Origin: Actinomycetes bacterium
GTDB lineage: Bacteria; Actinomycetota; Acidimicrobiia; Acidimicrobiales; Palsa-688
DNA length: 10,335 nt
Reading direction: 5' to 3'
Assembly: GCA_021827225.1 (NCBI GenBank)
Contig: JAKAXG010000085.1
Coordinates: 1-10,335, forward strand
In this document: piece after piece, positions 6,468-10,335 of the stretch
Position numbering within the stretch: position 1 is the stretch's first letter
How the letters are laid out: every line of letters starts with the position of its first letter
The notes under the pieces: generated by a model
Databases searched by the model: none
What the model was told of the DNA's origin: nothing
The model's input: the letters and a program-made list of their open reading frames with translations, nothing else
Program-made: the position numbers and the translations under genes

Positions 6468-6480
6468 GGAGTTATACACA
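6468..6480 (+). promoter_or_regulatory. Helicase ribosome binding site and a DnaA-box-like 9-mer
   Basis: GGAG (6468-6471) stands 8 bases before ATG 6480 and supports that start. The next nine bases, TTATACACA (6472-6480), match the DnaA-box consensus TTATNCACA exactly and include the A of the start codon. A single isolated box is weak evidence of DnaA control. Confidence 0.4.
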
Positions 6481-7832
6481 TGGCGGATAGCCGCCCCAGT
6501 CCTTCTGCCCGCAGCAGCGTCGCCTCAGGCGCGCCGTCTACGGGCCCCAGCGGTTTCGCCGCCCTCGGAGTGCCCAAGGCGCTGGTCGACCAGCTGTCGG
6601 GCGCCGGTATCGAGCAGCCGTTCCCCATCCAGACCGCCACCCTGCCCGACGCCCTCGCCGGGCGCGACGTCCTCGGCCGGGGCCGGACCGGATCGGGCAA
6701 GACGCTGGCCTTCGTCCTGCCCGTGCTCGCCCGCCTCGCCCGCCCCGCCAGACCGGCGGCCGGGCGCCATCCCCGAGCCCTGATCCTGGCCCCGACGCGG
6801 GAGCTGGCCCGTCAGATCCTCCAGGTGATCGAGCCGCTCGCCTCCGGCCTCGGGCTCACGGCCACCACTGTGTTCGGAGGGGTGCCGACCCGGCCCCAGG
6901 TCACCGCGCTGCGCCGCGGCGTCGACATCCTGGTCGCCTGCCCCGGCCGGCTCGAGGACCTCCTCGGCTCCGGGTCGTGCCGCCTGCGGGCGGTCGAGAT
7001 AACCGTCCTGGACGAGGCCGACCACATGGCCGACCTCGGCTTCCTCCCCGCCGTCCGGCGGATCCTCGACCAGACACCGGCCGGTGGCCAGAGGCTGCTG
7101 TTCTCGGCCACCCTGGACGGCGCCGTCGACGTGCTCGTCAAGCGGTACCTCTCGAACCCGGCCTCGCACAGCGTCGACGAGGAGAGCGCCCCGGTCCCCG
7201 AGATGGACCACCACGTGCTGCACATCTCCACCCCCGACCGGATCCCGGTGCTCGTCGATCTCACCTCGACGCCCGGGCGCAAGGTGGTGTTCACCCGCAC
7301 CAAGCACCGGGCGAAGAGCCTGGCCCGCCAGCTGGTGGCAGCCGGTGTGCCGGCGGTCGAGATGCACGGGAATCTCACCCAGGCGGCCCGGGTCCGCAAC
7401 CTCAACCGGTTCAGCACCGGGCAGGCGAACGTCCTCGTCGCCACCGACATAGCGGCGCGGGGCCTCCACATCGACGATGTGGAACTGGTCATCCACGCCG
7501 ACCCGCCCCTGGAGCACAAGACCTACCTGCACCGCTCCGGTCGGACCGCCCGGGCCGGGGCAGGTGGCACGGTCGTAACCCTCGCCACGGAGGAACAGCG
7601 GGCGGAGGTGGCGAAGCTCAGCCGGCGGGCCGGCGTGACGCCCACCATCGCCCAGTACCGCCCCGGGCAGCCGAGCCTCGGCCCGGTGGTCCGTGACACC
7701 ACCGGCGGGGCTGACCATGGCCCCCGCCCCCGGAAGGCGGACGCCAGGCCGGCGACCCAGCCGGCGGCCAAGAGCCCCTCGACGAGGGGCCGCCGGCGGC
7801 CGCGGAGCCGGGCGAACCCGACCGCCCGCTAG
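6480..7832 (+). CDS. DEAD-box ATP-dependent RNA helicase
   Basis: This is a 450-residue RNA helicase with both RecA-like domains. Motifs: Q-motif with F26 and Q51 (PFPIQ), motif I RTGSGKT (69-75; the usual A/Q before TGSGKT is R), Ia PTREL (105-109), CPGR (154-157, commonly TPGR), II DEAD (178-181), III SAT (209-211), V ATDIAARG (321-328), VI HRSGRTARAG (351-360). The tail after about 405 is rich in Arg, Pro and Lys and probably binds RNA non-specifically, as in RhlE/CsdA-like helicases. ATG 6480 is chosen because GGAG lies 8 bases upstream; the frame is open to a TTG at 6342, but that stretch shows no protein-like conservation and is full of hairpins. A cold-shock gene lies upstream, suggesting a role in RNA remodelling or ribosome assembly at low temperature. 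Confidence 0.93.
   Translation: MADSRPSPSARSSVASGAPSTGPSGFAALGVPKALVDQLSGAGIEQPFPIQTATLPDALAGRDVLGRGRTGSGKTLAFVLPVLARLARPARPAAGRHPRALILAPTRELARQILQVIEPLASGLGLTATTVFGGVPTRPQVTALRRGVDILVACPGRLEDLLGSGSCRLRAVEITVLDEADHMADLGFLPAVRRILDQTPAGGQRLLFSATLDGAVDVLVKRYLSNPASHSVDEESAPVPEMDHHVLHISTPDRIPVLVDLTSTPGRKVVFTRTKHRAKSLARQLVAAGVPAVEMHGNLTQAARVRNLNRFSTGQANVLVATDIAARGLHIDDVELVIHADPPLEHKTYLHRSGRTARAGAGGTVVTLATEEQRAEVAKLSRRAGVTPTIAQYRPGQPSLGPVVRDTTGGADHGPRPRKADARPATQPAAKSPSTRGRRRPRSRANPTAR
7774..7801. terminator. Hairpin and palindrome in the helicase 3' end (possible terminator for the opposite gene)
   Basis: GCCCCTC (7774-7780), loop GAC, GAGGGGC (7784-7790) is a perfect 7-bp hairpin. It overlaps the perfect 14-bp palindrome GGCCGCCGGCGGCC (7788-7801). 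Both lie within the helicase tail codons and about 50 bases beyond the stop of the minus-strand reductase. They could end that transcript, but there is no T-run, and Gly/Arg-rich coding in a G+C-rich genome can make such repeats by chance. Confidence 0.22.
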
Positions 7833-7853
7833 ATGTAGAGGCCGCCCCCGGGA

Positions 7854-8825
7854 TCAGCCGGCCGCACCCACCAGAGCCCGGAACTCGTCCGCCGAGAGCC
7901 GCCCCGGCGGGTCCCGGCGGACGGCAGCCTCCCAGGCCAGCCTCCGGAGGGTGTCATTGACCGGTGTGGGGACCTGATGCAGGCGGCCGAGAAGGCTGAT
8001 CTCACCGTTGAGGTAGTCGGTCTCGATCGTGCCGGTGCCGCGCCGGAGGCTCTGCCAGCTGGATCCACCGCCGCGGGGCCGGCCCGGGATCTCCCTGATC
8101 TGGAGGATGTCGCCCCTCCGTCGGGCATCCTCCTCCTCGGTGGCGTAGTCGATGCCCGCCGCTCTGAGACAGGCCTCGCCCTCCGCCCGCGCCTGCTCGA
8201 CGATCGGGCCGATCCCCGGGGGGTGGCAGAGGGCCTGAACCGCGTTGCCGAGGTTCATCAGGAGCTTCCGGTACTTCCAGCGCATGACCTCAGCCCGCTC
8301 CACCGACTCGAAACCGGCGGTACGGAACGCCTCTGACAGCGAGGCGGTGACGGCGTCGGTGCCGCTCGGGTAGCGGCCCACGTCCAGCATGCCGGGGACC
8401 GGGACCGAGTCCTGCTGGACCACGCCCGGGTCCAGGTGGCTGGCCGGGCACATGACGCACACGGCGTAGACGTGGTGGAACAGGCGCAGAGCGGACCGCT
8501 CGTTGTCCACCCCGTTCTGCAGGCAGACCACGGGCATGCCGGCCGGGGCGCAACGCCGGAGGGCGTCGAGGGCGGCTGCCGTGTCCTGGGACTTCATGGC
8601 GAGCAGGACTACGTCCCCGTCGGCGGGCTCCGCCGCGTCCGGTCCGGTCACCACGGGAACCGGCACGGTCCGCTCCTGCTCGGCCGAGACCACGGTCAGC
8701 CCCCGCTCGGCGATGGCCTCGGCATGCGCCCCCCGGGCGATCAGGACCACCTCCTGCCCGCTCAGGGCCAGCAGCCCTCCGGCCAGACCGCCGATGGCGC
8801 CGGCGCCGTAGACGATGAAGCGCAT
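7854..8825 (-). CDS. Ketopantoate reductase family protein (2-dehydropantoate 2-reductase, PanE/ApbA-like)
   Basis: This is a 323-residue NAD(P)H-dependent 2-oxoacid reductase of the PanE/ApbA family. The N-terminal Rossmann motif is GAGAIG (7-12). Family-conserved positions are visible: K78 in AMKSQ, N104 in LQNGVDN, K187 and N191/N194 in the KLLMNLGNA stretch, and E268 in TIETDYLNGEIS (266-277). True PanE reduces 2-dehydropantoate to pantoate for CoA synthesis, but many paralogues act on other substrates and no pantothenate gene is nearby, so the reaction is not certain. It converges on the helicase with a 21-base gap and diverges from the GH43 gene. ATG 8825 has no clear Shine-Dalgarno. 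TAGCGT (8834-8839, minus strand) ends 8 bases upstream, fitting a leaderless message. Confidence 0.87.
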   Translation of the reverse strand: MRFIVYGAGAIGGLAGGLLALSGQEVVLIARGAHAEAIAERGLTVVSAEQERTVPVPVVTGPDAAEPADGDVVLLAMKSQDTAAALDALRRCAPAGMPVVCLQNGVDNERSALRLFHHVYAVCVMCPASHLDPGVVQQDSVPVPGMLDVGRYPSGTDAVTASLSEAFRTAGFESVERAEVMRWKYRKLLMNLGNAVQALCHPPGIGPIVEQARAEGEACLRAAGIDYATEEEDARRRGDILQIREIPGRPRGGGSSWQSLRRGTGTIETDYLNGEISLLGRLHQVPTPVNDTLRRLAWEAAVRRDPPGRLSADEFRALVGAAG

Positions 8826-8833
8826 GAAGGTGG

Positions 8834-8839
8834 ACGCTA
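8834..8839 (-). promoter_or_regulatory. Candidate -10 element for the reductase (leaderless start)
   Basis: TAGCGT on the minus strand fits TANNNT and ends 8 bases before the ATG. With no Shine-Dalgarno visible, a leaderless transcript starting at or near the A of ATG is plausible. No -35 match was found. Confidence 0.25.
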
Positions 8840-8869
8840 CTGCGGTGTCCGAAGCCTCCGGGTACGGCC

Positions 8870-8900
8870 GGGTCGGCGGGGGCCGGTGGGGGAGGCGGGG
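8870..8900 (+). other. Potential G-quadruplex in the divergent promoter region
   Basis: Four G-runs (8870-8872, 8878-8882, 8888-8892, 8897-8900) are separated by loops of 5, 5 and 4 bases. It lies in the 130-base gap between the reductase and the GH43 gene, on the coding strand of the latter. G-runs are frequent in G+C-rich DNA, so function is uncertain. Confidence 0.35.
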
Positions 8901-8955
8901 TCGGCCATCCGTCGAGCGGAGTGGGCAGCAGCCGATCGGCGGGTAGGAGCTCGAG

Positions 8956-9906
8956 ATGAGTGGTTCGGCAGAAGGGGCCGCCGGGGCGTGGGGGGCCTTC
9001 CAGCGCCCGGTGTACCGGGGGGACTTCCCGGATCCGTCGATCCTGGTGTCAGGCGGGACCTACTGGGCCTACGGGACAGGCACCGCCGGGAAGAACCTGC
9101 AGGTCATGAGCTCGACGGACCTGCTCCACTGGGCCGCGCCGTCCGATCCCCTGCCGGAGCTGCCGGCCTGGGCGTCGCCGGGCCGGACCTGGGCCCCGGC
9201 GGTCATCGAGATCGGCGGCACCTTCGTCATGTACTACACGGTCCACGGGACGGACCCGGACATGCAGTGCGTGTCGGTGGCCACCTCGCCGATCCCGGCG
9301 GGGCCGTTCGTCGACGGGTCCACCGGCCCCATGATCTGCCAGACCGTCGACGGGGGATCGATAGACCCCCGCCCCTAGCGGGACCCGGTATCGGGCCGGC
9401 TGTACCTGTTCTGGAAGAGCGACAACAACTCCATAGGCCGGCCCACCCACCTGTGGGCCCAGGAACTCGCCCCCGATGGTCTCGTCCCGGCACCCGGATC
9501 GTCGCCGGTCCTGCTCCTCAGCGAGTCCCTTCCCTGGCAGATCCCATCGGTGGAGGGTCCGGCGGTCCTGCGGGCGAACAGCACCTACTACCTGTTCTAC
9601 GCCGCCAACAGATACGACAGCGCCGACGCCGGCATCGGCTACGCCACCTCCAGGTCCGTGCTCGGGCGCTACCACAACCGCTCGGTGGCGGAGCCGTGGT
9701 TGGGAACCCGGGGGAACGCCAAAGGGGCGCAGGGCCCGTCGTTCTTCACCGACCGGTCCGGCGCCACCCGGATGGCGTTCGCGGCGTGGGAGGGCCCGGC
9801 CGGCTACCGGAACGGGGGAGTCCGCTCCATGTGGATTGCCACCCTGTCGTTCGGCCGGGTCAGCGAGCTCACCTCCGGGCTCATCGGCCGGCCCCGCGTG
9901 GAGTGA
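8956..9906 (+). pseudogene. GH43-family glycosidase gene interrupted by an in-frame amber codon
   Basis: One reading frame of 317 codons encodes a five-bladed beta-propeller glycosidase of family 43 (arabinan/xylan type), but codon 141 is TAG (9376-9378). The three catalytic acids are all visible: base D26 in DFPDPSI (23-29), pKa-modulating D137 in SIDP, and acid E200 in VEGPAV (199-204). TWAPAV (78-83) is a further family mark. After the TAG the frame continues without loss: RDPVSGRLYLFWKSDNN, then VEGPAV, to the TGA at 9904-9906. The His often seen in the late GPGH-like motif is not evident (QGPSFF, 259-264). AGGAG (8945-8949) lies 6 bases before the ATG. No signal peptide is seen, so the product would be cytosolic. 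The 140-residue product lacks E200 and should be inactive. A recent nonsense mutation, a sequencing error or amber readthrough are the options. Confidence 0.8.
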
Positions 9907-9937
9907 CCGCACGAAAGGCTGCCGGAACCGAGCCCCG

Positions 9938-9956
9938 TGGGCCGGCGCACGGCCCA
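9938..9956 (+). terminator. Hairpin after the GH43 gene
   Basis: TGGGCCG (9938-9944), loop GCGCA, CGGCCCA (9950-9956) forms a perfect 7-bp stem starting 31 bases after the stop. No T-run follows, so termination is possible but not assured. Confidence 0.35.
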
Positions 9957-9975
9957 GAAGGAACTCCGGATCGGG

Positions 9976-9998
9976 CGTAGTACATAACTACGTACAGT
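9976..9998 (+). promoter_or_regulatory. Operator-like dyad and candidate -10 before the acyltransferase gene
   Basis: CGTAGT (9976-9981) and ACTACG (9987-9992) are perfect inverted arms around a 5-base A/T-rich spacer, ACATA. This 17-base site stands out in an otherwise G+C-rich region. TACAGT (9993-9998) follows immediately and fits a TANNNT -10, so a bound regulator would cover the promoter. The regulator is not identifiable and no -35 is seen. Confidence 0.4.
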
Positions 9999-10050
9999 TT
10001 GCCCGGACCGTCCGGTTCGGGTCGTCGCACTCGTAGAAGGGGCTATAGCC

Positions 10051-10335
10051 GTGGTCGGGTTGAGAAGGCTGCCTGCACCCGCGACGGTGGCAGAACTCGA
10101 CCGGCCGGTGGATGCCGGCCCGGCCCAGCCCATGCTGGTCGAGACCGCGGCCGCCACGCCTGCGGCGACGCCGACGCTCGAGGATCGCAAGTTCCGGCCC
10201 GACATAGAGGGCCTGCGGGCCGTCGCGGTGCTGCTCGTCGCGCTCTACCACGGGCACATCCCCGGCATCCGGGGCGGCTACGTCGGCGTGGACGTGTTCT
10301 TCGTCATCTCCGGGTTCCTGATCACGGGGCTGCTG
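10051..10335 (+). CDS. Membrane acyltransferase, acyltransferase-3 (OafA/YrhL) family, 5' part only
   Basis: The first 95 codons are in the window and the gene runs off the end. After a poorly conserved Pro/Ala-rich lead of about 47 residues, the family opening is clear: [13 protein letters not shown] (48-60), a first membrane segment near 56-67 ending in the conserved H67 (LYHG), then [18 protein letters not shown] (75-92), which enters the second segment. Members transfer acyl groups, often acetyl, to cell-surface sugars such as O-antigen or other glycans, from within the inner membrane. GTG 10051 is chosen because GAAGGGG (10036-10042) lies 8 bases upstream. The long cytosolic lead is unusual for short OafA forms. 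Some larger relatives carry a C-terminal SGNH domain, which cannot be judged here. An operator-like dyad precedes the gene. Confidence 0.88.
   Translation, partial: MVGLRRLPAPATVAELDRPVDAGPAQPMLVETAAATPAATPTLEDRKFRPDIEGLRAVAVLLVALYHGHIPGIRGGYVGVDVFFVISGFLITGLL

Noticed and set aside
6342..6479. An N-terminal extension of the helicase from TTG 6342
   Set aside because: The 46 extra residues are Arg/Pro-rich without homology I recognise, the stretch is packed with hairpins, and ATG 6480 has its own GGAG at good spacing.
6525..7718. A 397-codon minus-strand frame opposite the helicase
   Set aside because: It is antisense to a gene with all DEAD-box motifs, and its composition is typical of a shadow frame.
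9550..9906. A separate 118-residue protein starting at GTG 9550
   Set aside because: This GTG is the Val in the middle of the GH43 VEGPAV motif, so it is the continuation of the upstream gene and not an independent start.
10003..10015. CCGGA-CCG-TCCGG inverted repeat before the acyltransferase
   Set aside because: It has only 5-bp arms of pure G/C-rich sequence, which is common by chance at this base composition.
1..10335. tRNA, rRNA, CRISPR arrays, insertion sequences, toxin-antitoxin or defence genes
   Set aside because: I scanned the intergenic regions and frames by eye and found no cloverleaf, repeat-spacer array, transposase or defence motif.

Overview
The window is G+C-rich bacterial chromosome, roughly two thirds or more G+C by eye. 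Third codon positions are strongly G/C, GTG starts occur, and the cold-shock and transporter proteins look actinobacterial. I infer an actinobacterium. A lineage near Acidimicrobiia is possible but is only a guess. I see no tRNA, rRNA, CRISPR array, insertion sequence or phage gene. Most of it reads as ordinary chromosomal metabolism.

Layout. Positions 119-4125 (+) form a compact operon for uptake and oxidation of a sugar alcohol: two MalF/MalG-type ABC permeases joined by an ATGA overlap, a MalK/UgpC-type ATPase, and a zinc-dependent medium-chain dehydrogenase joined to it by a TGATG overlap. The substrate-binding protein is not in the window and may lie just upstream. The operon converges on an acyl-CoA synthetase (4200-5798, -). 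A nested inverted repeat separates the two, and the synthetase stop codon lies in a CTAG.

Positions 5799-7832 (+) hold a likely cold-adaptation pair: a 67-residue cold-shock protein with hairpins in its leader and a strong terminator, then a DEAD-box RNA helicase whose roughly 190-base upstream region holds four successive hairpins. The helicase converges on a ketopantoate-reductase-family gene (7854-8825, -). Divergent from that gene is a GH43-family glycosidase gene (8956-9906, +), broken by one in-frame amber codon. All three GH43 catalytic acids remain visible across the break. The window ends inside a membrane acyltransferase gene (10051 onward, +), preceded by an operator-like dyad.

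I do not see a clear undescribed multi-gene system. The points most worth checking are the amber codon in the glycosidase, the structured leaders of the cold-shock pair, a very compact potential G-quadruplex upstream of the acyl-CoA synthetase, and two near-perfect regulatory-looking palindromes.
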